This document shows, in pieces, positions 1 through 11,157 of a stretch of DNA of 64,000 nt; the first letter of the stretch is position 1, and every line of letters starts with the position of its first letter. The position numbers and the translations under genes are program-made. Source of the DNA: Chaetoderma sp. LZ-2023a (Eukaryota; Mollusca; Caudofoveata; Chaetodermatida; Chaetodermatidae); NCBI GenBank assembly GCA_034401795.1, contig CM067363.1, positions 29,282,289-29,346,288 on the forward strand, in the 5' to 3' direction. The notes beneath the pieces were generated by a model. That model searched no databases. It saw only the letters and a list, made by a program, of their open reading frames with translations, and had not been told where the DNA came from.

Positions 1-763
1 TCACATACTCCAGGCTTACTCCACTTCCATTTAAAACATCTTGGTGGGCTCTATAAATGCAGCAATATTTTAATATGGAGTGAGTGATTCAACCCTGGTA
101 ATGCTAGTTAATTTCTCTAAACCAATTCATGGCATAACACTTACAGATTGCACAAATCTGATCATCAACTGTTTTATTTAAATTATTTGTAAAACTACAT
201 TGTTTGCATAAATTGCAAGTGGATAATTGATTGTTCTATTTATACTATATCTACTTTATCAAGTATATATCATCAACCACCAATTTTTTATTGATGTAAT
301 AATTTATATAATTTTTTGTATTAATTGAAGATTGTTAATGCCGAATTTGCGGTGGAAGTGAAGTTCTACCTCAGTGGGTCTCAGTTATTTTAACTATATA
401 CACGCAATAGCAGTTGATGATATGATACATTGATACCGCTCATGAAATATAATCCATTACATGTATGACCACCCCACCCCCAATCTACATGATATCATCT
501 AGTAAACACTCCACCTGACCATGAGGTAAGTAATGTACTGACGTTAGTTTGCTCTACAATATATACTTATTGATTTAGATTTCATGAATAGTACATGCCC
601 CTAGTGGTCGGTAGATGTAGGGAGTTATTTTTCATGAATGTTTTTACCCGGTCTTTGCTAAGCACAGCAACATGAAAGCTAGGAAAATTATAAATACTAG
701 GAAAATTCAATATATACAATCAGTCCAAACCTTTTATGTAGCAATATTACTGTAGCAATGTTT
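1..763. other. AT-rich stretch without recognisable gene
   Basis: I see no convincing coding frame, splice pattern or known repeat terminus here. It is plain AT-rich intergenic or intronic DNA leading to the first MITE A copy. Confidence 0.5.
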
Positions 764-1168
764 AATTCACCTTTCCAGAGTACCCACCCATCATATGACG
801 CCACAATGAACTGTGTGATGTGTACAATGACATCATAATGAATGACGTCATGAATGACGTCGATAAGTACGTCACGAACGCACATTTGAAGACGGTCTAT
901 GCGTTGTTGTACAAATTGTTTGCTTTTACTATTTAATAAATATTATGTTGAATATTATGAAACTAATTTGACTGGGCGCTGTTGCTGCCATAGGCAGCAA
1001 CAGCACCCAGTCAAATTGGTTTCAAAATATTCAACAGCTTCCCTGTATAGTTTTCAAGGAAATTTATAGCTAGGGAATTTGGGGGATCGATCAATCCCAA
1101 CACGGAGAGGTGTGGGCGGAGCTTAGCTAGTGATGGGCGGGGCATAGCTAAAAATGGAAAGGTCCATT
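764..1168 (-). mobile_element. MITE family A, copy A1
   Basis: Reverse copy of the commonest repeat in the window. In forward orientation the family reads: terminal AATGGACCTTTCC, then TATGCCCCGCCCATCTCTAG, then GGGATCGATCGATC, then a palindromic core, then a tail with several TGACGTCA-like motifs, and terminal GGAAAGGTCCATT. The core arms read GTTGAATATTTTGAAACTAA and the reverse complement. Here the core (about 950-1035) is almost perfect, with GCTGTTGCTGCC/GGCAGCAACAGC at its centre. A TGACGTCA palindrome lies at 843-850. There is no coding capacity, so it is non-autonomous; the transposase superfamily is not clear because no consistent target duplication is visible. Confidence 0.85.
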
Positions 1169-1983
1169 GGGGGCAGGTAAAGTGTATCCTGTGTTGGAGG
1201 TAATGTGTGGGTAATAATCCTAACCACCCATATACATTTAACCTTAAGGACATGTCATGTAGCTATTCCTTAAGTAAATACACAATTAACCATGATCAAC
1301 ACCTATTCACCCGAACCCCAGCTCATTTACCTCCACATCAGCTCCTGCAGCTCAAAATTTGACACACCAGAGCTAGTTATAATGCTATAAATAGTATTAT
1401 ATCTTCTGCCAGTCATGAATAACCTAACTGATTTAGAGGCAGGACAACTTTTTTACACGAGTAAACCGAGTCTGACATGTATGGGTATCACCTTTCTCCT
1501 CTGTAAATCTACCCCTACCACCACCACTCTCACCCCTCCTCAACCAGACACAGTCACCTGCTATCTCAATCATCTAGAGGTGTAATGTATTACCATTCAC
1601 ACCATATTGTGGATTTGGATGAGTTGGACTGATCACCCGACTGTGATGTGTCCATTTATAGCCTACCGAATTATTGCCATAGTGCACCAGAATCTCGAGG
1701 TCGCCAGCACCTTGTCATATAAGATGTAGTTGCATCTTTAAGGGAACAACATTAATCCGTTCATGAATATGAAAACGAATATTGGTAATTATCATATAAA
1801 CAAGCCTTCTAGCCCGTTCCATATTTTCGATATGAGCACACGTGCCATATTCAACGAAGTATTTTCATTGGCTGTTGGGTGCGCAACCCATTTAAATCGA
1901 CCAATTAAAACATAGATTGATGTGAGCATGACGCGTAGGGATTACTACGCGGTACTGTTTTACTACTATTTGTTTACTACGAT
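1169..1983. other. No recognisable feature
   Basis: About 800 bases with no convincing gene, repeat terminus or RNA gene. Short frames in it lack supporting splice sites or family resemblance. Confidence 0.5.
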
Positions 1984-2331
1984 TTGTCATTCGTGAAACG
2001 TCATCGTAAAATGTCATCGTTTGACAGTTTATCAGTCGGCAGCGAAGTGACGATTGATGGCCGTGGCTCTGCGATAGTCTTAGAAGAAAAGTGTAGTTTA
2101 TGGCTGACATCGCCAGATTTTGTGTTTGTCACTATATTTTGCTGCACATTCAGTATCTGTTATCAAGTTGCGGTGCGTCACAGAGGCGGTATCGATTTCA
2201 CGAAAATCAGCAATGAGAAATCAGATAAAAGTTACATCAGCAACTATTGGTATATATTTCAAAATTACAGTTTATATGATAAAAATCTCAAACTCGGTCA
2301 CTTTTCATATCATTATTGTGAACCTCGTTGA
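1984..2331 (+). CDS. Unassigned 115-codon open frame
   Basis: An ATG-started frame that I do not recognise. The first 45 residues are polar with mixed charge, followed by a Phe/Val/Ile/Cys-rich hydrophobic stretch (about 46-62). The last part runs into the left arm of the foldback palindrome at 2290-2421, so at least the 3' end is repeat sequence. It could be a first exon, a transposon remnant or chance. No promoter or splice donor is clear. Confidence 0.12.
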   Translation: MSFVKRHRKMSSFDSLSVGSEVTIDGRGSAIVLEEKCSLWLTSPDFVFVTIFCCTFSICYQVAVRHRGGIDFTKISNEKSDKSYISNYWYIFQNYSLYDKNLKLGHFSYHYCEPR

Positions 2332-2421
2332 AAATTATCAATTTTGCACTCGCTAAAGCTCGTGCAAATTGATAATTTTCAACTCGGTCCATAATAGTGA
2401 TATGAAAAGTGACCTCGTTCC
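2290..2421. repeat. Foldback palindrome of about 130 bp
   Basis: Left arm 2290-2352 and right arm 2357-2421 are imperfect reverse complements. Both contain GTCACTTTTCATATCA, then GTTGAAAATTATCAA, then TTTGCAC, and a loop of only a few bases separates them. It has no coding capacity and no obvious terminal target duplication. It is probably a small foldback element and is unlike MITE families A and B. Confidence 0.8.
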
Positions 2422-4199
2422 AGATTCTTTATTTATGTAGTTATGTATATTTGTGTATTCTCATGAAGCAAATACCGCGGAAATATGTCATGATCAAGCA
2501 GCCTTATTCAGCAGCAGAATAATATGAGCAAATAATAGCCTGCGTAAAATAAGATGTAAGGATGTATACAATTCTTAAAACAGGAGTTAGCGATGTTGTA
2601 ATATAGCGATATAGACTAATAAGTCGAGCATAGCGCAGAGTAGCAGCTATGAGTAATGTTTTGGGTGTCGATTTTATAATTAACGCAAAGGCCGCTATTA
2701 GTAGGTAGTAGGTAGTAGTAGGTATTAGTAGGTAGGAATGAGTTAGCACAGAACAGCAGCTGTGAGTACATTATGTGTATAGACGTCATATATCAAGTTC
2801 AGGATGTAGTTGTAGTAATTTTTATAATTAACGCAAAGCAGTTTTAACAGGTTTTGTAATTGACGCAAAACAACTTTTAGTCAAATTTAGAAGTAACGAT
2901 GGTAGACGAACACCCTCTGGAATTAATTGTGGTTGGACATAGACATAAATAACGTTGATGCAATCCCTATAGTTTTCAAGTATGAGTCCATTTGCGTAAA
3001 TCGGCGACAGAATTCTCCAAGCCCGTACAAGGTGTGTAAACGGTTCAACTACACTTGGCTAGATGGATCTCTATTTGCGCGTTGACGCGCATGCGCAGAA
3101 CAGATGTAGAACATTCTAAAATAGAAGTGGATTGACTAAAATTACAAGTTGGCCAATCAGAAGGCTGGGATTGAACCAATCAGATAGGTTTGCGTAACGA
3201 GGTAGTTTGCGTAACGAGGTAGTTCTGACCAAAGAGAGCAAGTCCCAACATCGCGAGATTGCACCAGGGAGAATGTATATAAGCAGATCCAGGAGCAATA
3301 TGACTATTACACACACAGAGAGACACAAGCTAATGCACAAACCGACGTCACAAGAATTCACAAGAATTCAACAGAAACCATAAAGGCCAGGCGTGAGTCT
3401 AGACCCTAGCATTGGGAACTAGCATATAAACGCCTTAAATATTACAACACACACACACACACACAATATGACTATGATTTTACCACCGTTCATCTGCGAG
3501 TACAGGTTTGGTATCTCGTGTCGTAGGTTTGAGTTGGATATTTGGTTTGGACGTTTGAATAGGATAACTTAGCATTTCTCTGTACATTGTGCATAAAGTG
3601 TAATCTATTGGTGATTTTGCCTTGAAATTTATATCTATAGTACCGTTAATAAAGTAGATATAATCAAATTAAGCGTTGATTATTTTGTCAGTTGTTGTCA
3701 AAGGAAAACTACCAATTCCCGTACTTGAATAATTAGATAGAGAGGTCAATATAAATATTCTTCAGCGTTATCGCTGGAAGAAGGCGAGTGGACTATCATC
3801 TTCGTTCACCACTAGAAGCAGCGCAGTCACAGCTACACAACCAGTTTACGTCCAATAGCGACCGATCCATTTAGCATCAATTAGGAATTAAAACTATCAC
3901 TCATAATCGTTTATCTTTCTTTGTGATCCAATATTGCGAAGAGCGAACGACCGACCGACGTCAGACGGTCCTGAGGATTTTCAATATGAGCGTGAAAAGC
4001 ACAAATGTTGCCATTCACACGCCCATTGAATAATTTATTTGATGCACAAATACTGGTTCCAACATTCTATGACAACAGTAACTAAATCACTGCCCTCAAT
4101 ATCTTACACAAATAAAGTCGAAATTTAAGACATTTAGCAGAACAATTATTATTTAGAGGAGTACACTGTTCCCCGGTCTCCCCTACATTCCGAAAATAA
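2422..4199. other. Unannotated stretch with small repeats
   Basis: No gene is recognised. Visible items are a low-complexity GTAGGTAGTAGG run (about 2698-2738), a tandem duplication of GTTTGCGTAACGAGGTA (about 3188-3222), an isolated TATA-like GTATATAAGC near 3272, and an (AC)n run at about 3444-3466. The TATA-like box with a downstream AATAAA near 3648 could be a solo-LTR or promoter remnant, but nothing confirms it. Confidence 0.4.
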
Positions 4200-4545
4200 A
4201 ATTGAGGAATCCAGTTTCTCAGTCAGTTATATGACGTCATACTCAACTACGTCACATGTATGCTTACATCATGAATGACGTAATTAAATCCGTCACAAAC
4301 GCTTAACAGTCCGTATAGTTGTATGAATTGTATGTTTTTTACTATTTGATAAGCATTCAGTTGAATATTTTGGAACTAATTTGACTGGGCGCTGTTGCAT
4401 ACAGACAATTTAGTTTCAAAATATTCAACAACTTACCTGTATAGTGGTCTCGAAATTGAGCAGGGATCGATCAATTCCAACGCGTGCAAAGTGTGGGTGG
4501 AGCTTAGTTAGAGATGGGCGGGGCATAGCTAAAACTTGATTCATT
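4200..4545 (-). mobile_element. MITE family A, copy A2
   Basis: Reverse copy with the alternative terminus (TTGAGGAATCCAG). The palindromic core is shortened at its centre. A TGACGTCA lies at 4232-4239. The conserved block GGTGGAGCTTAG..AGATGGGCGGGGCATAGCTAA closes the copy. Confidence 0.8.
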
Positions 4546-4838
4546 CGTTACATACCTTTATGACAATGCTTTCTTTTTAGCTCAAATTTTATATTTACGA
4601 GGAACAGACACACAACTCCAGCGCAATCTCCCATGATGTGAATTATCCTAACTGTGAGAAAAATGTCGAAAATGTCGAAAGATAGAATAAAAACCTTTCC
4701 TTCTTGTAAATCTATGCATGTTTCTATATAGAGACAGCTATAGCATACCGTTATGCTAAAGGTATTTCCACATTAGGTTAGTTTCAACATAGTAATCTTT
4801 CTTTAACTGTATTGAAATAGAGTCCCTTTACTTCACGC

Positions 4839-5007
4839 AATGAACCTTTCCATTTTTAGCTATGCCCCGCCCATCTCTAGCTAAGCTCCACCACCCCTCG
4901 CTCGTGTTGGGATCGATCGATCTCTGGACTCCCTGACCATCAATTTCTAGAAAACTGTACAGGTAAGCTGTTGAATTTCTTGAAATTAATTTGACTGGGT
5001 GCTGTTG
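4839..5007 (+). mobile_element. MITE family A, copy A3 (left half only)
   Basis: Forward copy starting AATGAACCTTTCC. It stops at the middle of the palindromic core (GGGTGCTGTTG), where LINE-like sequence begins. The right half is missing. Confidence 0.75.
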
Positions 5008-5281
5008 AATATTGAAGTATCGATATGTGGCTTCTCAGCAGTTGGGCCATATGCATTCACAATGCGATATTTTGCAACATTGTTATCACTACGTTCACTG
5101 ATGTATGCGAAATAATTATTGAGAAGATGATCCATTAGTCTTGGTGTAATTGCAAGGCTTAGGCCGCAGTGATTGGCTTCTTTCTGCTCGAGTAGAATTG
5201 GCCTATGGTTTGACTGCAATATGTGTTCTGAATGGGTGGATACATTTGTTTCTTCCATGGATGCGACATCAATGTTGCAGT
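5008..5281 (-). pseudogene. LINE endonuclease-domain fragment
   Basis: The minus-strand frame reads a stretch resembling the apurinic-type endonuclease of non-LTR retrotransposons. It has GLSLAITPR, then ISER, then RIVNAYGPT; the last corresponds to the conserved strand ending in Y-x-P-T in this family. About 90 residues remain, bounded by MITE A copies on both sides, so neither the catalytic N-terminus nor the reverse transcriptase is present. The family assignment is by motif memory. The clade is unclear (RTE- or CR1-like). Confidence 0.5.
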
Positions 5282-5688
5282 AATGGACCTTTCCAGTGTT
5301 AGCTATGCCCCGCCCATCTCTAGCTAAGCTCCACCCACACCTCTCTCGTATTGGGATCGATCGATCCATGAACTCATTTACTATCAATTTCCTGAAAACG
5401 ATACAGTTAACTTGTTAAATATTCTGAAACTAATTTGAATGGGTGCTGTTGCTGCCTATGGCAGCAACAGTGCTCAGTCAAAGTAGTTTCAAAATATTCA
5501 CAAGAATGTTTATTAAATAGTAAAATCATACAATTCGTACAACTGGTCAGGACTATTAAGCGTTAACGGCGGACTAAATCAAGTCATTCGTGCCATAATT
5601 AATTATGACGCAATCCCCCACGTCACGTAGTTCATTAAGGGCGTCATATGACGTCAGACGACGGATGGATAAACTGCTTAGGTCCATT
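5282..5688 (+). mobile_element. MITE family A, copy A4
   Basis: Complete forward copy from AATGGACCTTTCC to TTAGGTCCATT with an intact palindromic core (about 5400-5500). TGACGTCA occurs in the tail near 5649. Confidence 0.85.
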
Positions 5689-5833
5689 GGAGTATCTTTC
5701 CAGGGATTCTCTTTTCGATGTACTGGCTAGACTGATAACGTTTCACGTTGCGATAGCGAACTCAAATGAATGTGGCTGTGTTCGAGGGTGTCAAACATAC
5801 CGGTTGTTTGAAGAAAATTAGTCACGGTCAGGC

Positions 5834-5936
5834 TATGGGCCTTTCCATTTTTAGCCATGCCCCGCTCTAGCTAAGCTACACACACACACACCACACCCAC
5901 CCACCCACCCACCCACCCACACACACACGCACGCGC

Positions 5937-6005
<69 letters not shown>

Positions 6006-6355
6006 CACACATCGCTCGTGTTGGGATCGATCGATCTCTGAAATCCGTGACTACTAATTTCAAGAAAACTAGAAAGGTAAGCTATTGAACATTTTGGAAC
6101 TAATTAGATCGGGCGCTGTTGCTGCTTATGACAACAAAAGCGTCCAGTCTAATTAGTTTCAAAATATTCACCAGCATGTTTATTAAATAGTAGAGACATA
6201 CAATTCGTACAACGTGTGGGACTATTAAGAGTTAAAGACGGGCCAAATAGAATCGTTTTGACGTTATGATTATGACGTCATCTTACACGCCACTTAGCTG
6301 ATTATGACGTCATATGACGTCAGATGATAGCTGGATAAACTTGGAACGGTCCATT
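5834..6355 (+). mobile_element. MITE family A, copy A5, enlarged by a microsatellite
   Basis: Forward copy ending GGAACGGTCCATT. Its length (522 bp) exceeds the usual 400 because a CA/CG-rich repeat has expanded inside the CTCCACCCACACC segment. Three TGACGTCA palindromes lie in the tail at 6273-6280, 6305-6312 and 6315-6322. Confidence 0.85.
5880..6011. repeat. Compound (CA)n/(CCCA)n/(CGCA)n microsatellite
   Basis: Blocks of CA, CCCA and CGCA repeats run uninterrupted inside MITE A5, and MITE sequence resumes on both sides. It arose by expansion of the CACCCACACC stretch present in other copies. Confidence 0.95.
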
Positions 6356-6739
6356 GGCTGTATGCAGTTTTGAGTTCGCAAACATTGGTCACCAATACTT
6401 CCCAAAAGGTGCTGAAGAAGGAGACCTCGGGAAGGTGCTAACATCTCCAATAGGAATATTTACTATTTCGAAAATAATTTGAAACACATGTGGTGGTTAT
6501 TAGCTAAACCAGCAACACATATCAGTCAGTCAAATTGTTCCCCAAAATCTTACGATGAAGTTGAAATAAGTAGAGGTGAGGCGAGCTGGGCCCCCGTTTT
6601 CACACCTTTAAAGTAGTTGCTGTGTCAGAGCAACCAACTAATTTGCATAATTACCACCGTTTTTCCTTGGATCTCATCGCTTATTGAAAAAGGTGTGAAA
6701 ACGTGGGCCCAGATCTCCTCCATTGTGATTGGATGTTAG
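6356..6739. other. No recognisable gene
   Basis: Only a degenerate hairpin-like trace of the GAAAATAATTTGAAA type near 6470-6560 is visible. Confidence 0.4.
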
Positions 6740-7450
6740 ATGTAGAGGTTACCCATAAGCCCCACCCCTCATTAAGGCACGTGCCGCCTGTCATCCAATG
6801 AAGTGAGCTTAAATGTGATTAGCATTATGATTGACAAGGGTTAATGACTGGGTAATTAAGGATGATTGACAGGTTACATGTCTGGACTCGGTCAACCGTG
6901 AAGCCCCGCCCCCCCCCCCTCGTTAAGTCACGTGCATCCAGGCATTCAATGAGGTGATGGTTAATGGGTCTAATTAAGGCTGATCTGTTGAAGTCATGCC
7001 AAACGCTCAAGGGTCAATGTATTAGCTAATGAGGGATGACCAGGTTACGTGTCTGGACACGTCTTTTCCTGAGAACCTGTTCGATCGTGAAGCCCCGGCC
7101 CCCTTGTTAAGTCACATGCCTCCAGGCATCCAGCGCTGCGAGCTTAAGGGTAATTAGCGTAATGCTGATTGATGAGGGTTAATGGGTGTAATTAAGGATG
7201 ATCTTTTGGAGCCATGCCAAATAATCAAGGATTAATGTATTATGTAATGAGGGGTGACCGGGTGAGTGTCTGGACACGTCTTTTCTCGGGAACTCATTCG
7301 ATGACGAAGCCCGCCCCTCATTAAATCATGGGTCTCCAGGTATCCAATGAGGTGAGCTTAATATTCATTAGCATAATGCTTGAAAAGAGTTAATGCATAG
7401 CGTAAGGATGATTAACAGGCTACATGTCTGGATACATATTTTTCTGACTC
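6740..7450. repeat. Degenerate tandem repeat, about four units
   Basis: Units share GAAGCCCCGCCCCTCRTTAA, then CACGTGCCTCCAGGCATCCA, then GAGGTGAGCTTAA, then TTAATG..TAATTAAGGATGAT, then CAGGTTACATGTCTGGACAC. Anchors near 6757, 6900, 7089 and 7307 give spacings of about 143, 189 and 218 bp, so the units have drifted by indels. This is old satellite-like DNA with no coding potential. Confidence 0.75.
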
Positions 7451-7978
7451 TGGGCACTCGTGCAATCATGGGGGATTCTAAACGGTCAAGCTATAGAGTA
7501 GGGATAATTGCTGACGACGTCTCCATTAGTCTAACGGGTTGATCATTATTAAACTTCTGAACCTTGGCGCTTTTGGCAATGACAATGTACAAGGGTCGAT
7601 TTATAGCGTAAGAACAATCAGTCAGTTATTACCCTGATAGATTAAAATTAACTAGTCGAACTTTACACAACTCCGACCGCATGTAATGATCGTCAGAGTC
7701 GCACAAAGTTCAGCGAATCGATTTTCAATCATGTTAAGGAAATAACAACAACCTATTACGTTTTAATGGGTCGTGAGCGGCCACGGAATATTTGGAAAAA
7801 AATTCCAGTCTAAGTTGACTCAGGGTTTGGATGGGTTATAGACGATGATTATTTCAGTTTTCAACATATTATATGTTTATGCAAAAGGAAGACTGTGTTA
7901 TAAGCCACATATCTTAGCATGCTTCCATCAGAACAAAAATAAAATCTGTTTAAATCAACATCAATGATCAATCAGCAG
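7451..7978. other. No recognisable feature
   Basis: About 530 bases with no gene, repeat terminus or clear tandem structure seen. Confidence 0.45.
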
Positions 7979-8855
7979 AATTAGTTTCAAAATATTCAGT
8001 AGGTTACACATTAGCTTTCTGGAAATCGCTATTCAGGGTGTTCAGAAATCGATCGATCCCAACACGCTCGAGGTGTGGGTGGAGCTTAGCTAGAGTTGGG
8101 AGGGAAATAGCTAAAAATGTAATGTGTATTAGCGAACTGTGGGCAATCAGTTATGCCGTTATACTCGCTTAATAGACCATCAAGTTGTAGGAATTGTATG
8201 TCTTTACTATTTAGTAAACATTATGCAAAATACATTGAAAGTAAATTGACTGGGCTGTTATTGATGCCATAAGCAGTAACATCGTCCAGTCAATAGACCG
8301 TCAAGTTGCATGAATTGTATGTCTTTACAATTTAATAAACATTATGTAGAATATTTTGAAACTAAATTGACTGGGCAATGTTGATGCCATAAGCAATAAC
8401 ATAGTCCAGTCAAATTAGTTTTCAAAATATTCAACAGCCTACGCTTAGTTTTCTGGAAATCGCTAGTCAGGGAGTTCAGAGATCCATTGATCCCTACACA
8501 CTCGAGTTGTGGGTGGAGCTTAGCTAGAGATGGGCGGTGCATAGCTGGGTCTATTAGCACGCAGTGTGCAATCAGTTTTTCTCTTATAATCACTTAATAG
8601 ACCATCAAGTTGTAAGAATTGTATGTCTTTACTATGTAATAAGTATTATGCAAAATACTTTGAGAGTAAATTGACTGGACGTTGTTGCCGCCATAACAAG
8701 TAACATCGCCCGGTCAATTTACCTTCAAAATATTCAACAGCTTACCTGGATAGTTTTCTGGAAATCGCTAGCCAAGGAGTTCAGAGATCGATCAATCCCA
8801 AACCGATCAAGGTGTGGGTGGAGCTTAGCTAGAGATGGGCGGGGCAAGGATAAAA
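7979..8855 (-). repeat. Tandem cluster of diverged MITE A copies
   Basis: Reverse copies of a distinct A subfamily follow one another. Each has TTGAAAGTAAATTGACTGGG..AAGCAGTAACATCG..CAGTCAAT core remnants, then TTTTCTGGAAATCGCTA, then GGTGTGGGTGGAGCTTAGCTAG. The junction is a shared TATTAGC..CTGTGGGCAATCAG linker instead of free termini. Three units are discernible, the first lacking its right part. A tandem arrangement suggests amplification as DNA repeats after insertion. Confidence 0.7.
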
Positions 8856-9114
8856 CACACACTATGACGAAACATCTAACATGATGCATAATGCTTAACA
8901 GATAACAGTTAATAAATTGTGATAAGGTTTCATTAAGATTATTTTAAACTGTAACATATTCCTCTTATAGTTACACTTTTTTGCACTCAGATTTGTATAA
9001 ACATATTACGATTCTGTTTTGGTGAGCGTCTGCTGGAATGGAATGACTGGTTGGGTTATCTAGCAAGTCATTTCATGGTTAAAAGGCCGTGGCTGGTCTT
9101 CCCCCGGTCCACAA

Positions 9115-9408
9115 ACGCAACACTATCGAGGTGTGGGTGGAGCTTAGCTAGAGATGGGAGTGGCATAGCTAAAAATGGAAAGCTCCATTAGTGCTCTGAG
9201 GGCAATTGGATATTCCATTATAATCACGTAATAGACCATCAAGTTGCACGAATTGTATGTTTCTACTATTTACTAAATATTATGTAGAATAATTTGAAAC
9301 TAAATTGACTGGGCGGTGTTGCAGCCATAAGCAGTAACATCGCCAGGTCAATTTACTTTCAAAATATTCAACAGCTTACCCGGATAGTTTACTGGAAATC
9401 GCTAGGCA
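9115..9408 (-). mobile_element. Diverged MITE A copy, same subfamily as the 8-kb cluster
   Basis: It carries the same AAATTGACTGGGCGG..AAGCAGTAACATCGCC core and the same CTCTGAGGGCAATTGG linker as the tandem units at 7979-8855. About 260 unrelated bases separate it from them. Confidence 0.7.
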
Positions 9409-9597
9409 CATGTTTACCGATCTTAAAAATTGGAATTATAGCTAACACGGGTGTGACAAAATTGAAGTTAAACTCCAGCGTCACTTTCACGTCCGTACAT
9501 TCCAACTGGGTAATGCGTAATGACTGAGTATGCAAATTTAGCATTCATCCATGTATCTCCATTTGCTAACAATCCCCACCCACCCCACCACCCCCAC

Positions 9598-9778
<181 letters not shown>

Positions 9779-9918
9779 CGCCACAACCACCCACCCCCCA
9801 TCCTCATGTGGTATAAACTTACCAGCCATGCTCAATGTGATCATGAACTTATCCGAGCAGTGTGTCGAAAGTGTAATCTATTATCTATGGCACGACATTT
9901 TGGGGTTACACATTCCCA

Positions 9919-10446
9919 TCAGACCTCACACACAGTGATTGTGAGTAAATTAGATTTTAAGGAAATTAAGATGGACCGGGCACAATTGGCTCCCAGACTT
10001 GTGGTGAGAGAACCGATAGATGTTGTCACTAGTAATACCAAACGGAAGACGTGTCGGTCACAATGACGAATTGAGACTTCGACGTCGGCACCGTCGATGT
10101 CAAAGAAGTTGGTTCTTTGGTTAATTCTGGATCCCATTCTACCGCTTGTTTCCGCCCAGAAGAAGAAGACAACTTCGCTGTCCATTATTCCTATAATACC
10201 ATTAGGACATTCCACACCTGCATCGGCATCCACCAGTTCCAGCCCATTTGTCAGGAAAGGGACAGCACGCATGGGAGTCTTCAGTGGCAAGCTGCGCCGA
10301 ATCAGCCATGAGGGAGCCGGATGAGTGAAAGCGCTTAACCTACCTATTAAGAGCAAGTCATTGGTGCCGCCAATATCTATGCCATCACCAACAGCATCCA
10401 CTTCGTCATTTGTAGGACCAGCACCATATCTGGACCTAACAGACAT
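9919..10446 (-). CDS. Unassigned 175-codon open frame
   Basis: I do not recognise this frame. It starts with MSVRSRYGAGPTNDEVDAVG and has no signal peptide, membrane span or known motif visible. On the plus strand the opposing frame is also largely open, broken by two stops. Two open opposing frames suggest compositional bias, or a decayed gene on one strand. No splice sites or neighbours support either reading. Confidence 0.2.
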   Translation of the reverse strand: MSVRSRYGAGPTNDEVDAVGDGIDIGGTNDLLLIGRLSAFTHPAPSWLIRRSLPLKTPMRAVPFLTNGLELVDADAGVECPNGIIGIMDSEVVFFFWAETSGRMGSRINQRTNFFDIDGADVEVSIRHCDRHVFRLVLLVTTSIGSLTTSLGANCARSILISLKSNLLTITVCEV

Positions 10447-11157
10447 TTCAGCCCATCAGCCTGCATATCTGTGGGAATCAGCCGGCACCTATGAAGACAG
10501 GTCTGCGCAGACTTACTTGTCTTAAAAACTGTGTATACTATGTCGGTGCCATGCTTCACATTATCGGGTTACTGAAAAACTTTTCGGGTAAACGGAATAT
10601 ACGCCGAGCCATTTTTAAACATATCATGTATAATAATACATTATATTATATTATATTGTCACTTTGTAAGGTCGGCGCAAGTCTTCCGCGTGGCTCAGTG
10701 GCTCCTTTTGGAGTCAAACTTCATTATATAGATTGTATTGCATGTGCGCAGGACGTCTTCGGCATAAGAGCATAATTACTCTTACCACCGAGGAAAGGTT
10801 CACACAAAAAATCAATCATATAAAACAGAGCCTGGGATTAAGAAACCTGGGCCAAGAATTTAAAAAAAAGTATGCCTCCCTCTCCCGCTTCTCTGCACAT
10901 CTGTGTCTTTTTCTTATCATGGATCACTCCATCCTCCTGGGTGCCAAGCTAGGAGGGTGTGGTGTAAAATGGAATTCTCAGCATCTGGCCAGAATTGGCC
11001 TGGCCTGAGTTGCTCCAAACTCACCCTCCCAAGTACGGTTCTATAGACCCGCGCATATAGCCCTTGACTAAGTATGTAAAAATGCTCACCACACATGCAC
11101 ATAATAGAGCTTGCCAGGATTGTGCTGGTGAGGCGGTAGGGAGAATGGCTACTTATT
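10447..11157. other. No recognisable gene
   Basis: An 11-base tRNA A-box lookalike (TGGCTCAGTGG, about 10691-10701) has no matching B box or cloverleaf. Nothing else is supported. Confidence 0.4.

Noticed and set aside
6740-7450. CRISPR-like regular repeats
   Set aside because: Units are long, degenerate and unequally spaced, with no short identical repeats or unique spacers; the DNA is eukaryotic satellite-like.
10691-10701. tRNA A-box-like TGGCTCAGTGG
   Set aside because: There is no B box, acceptor stem or cloverleaf around it, and no SINE body or second copy was seen.
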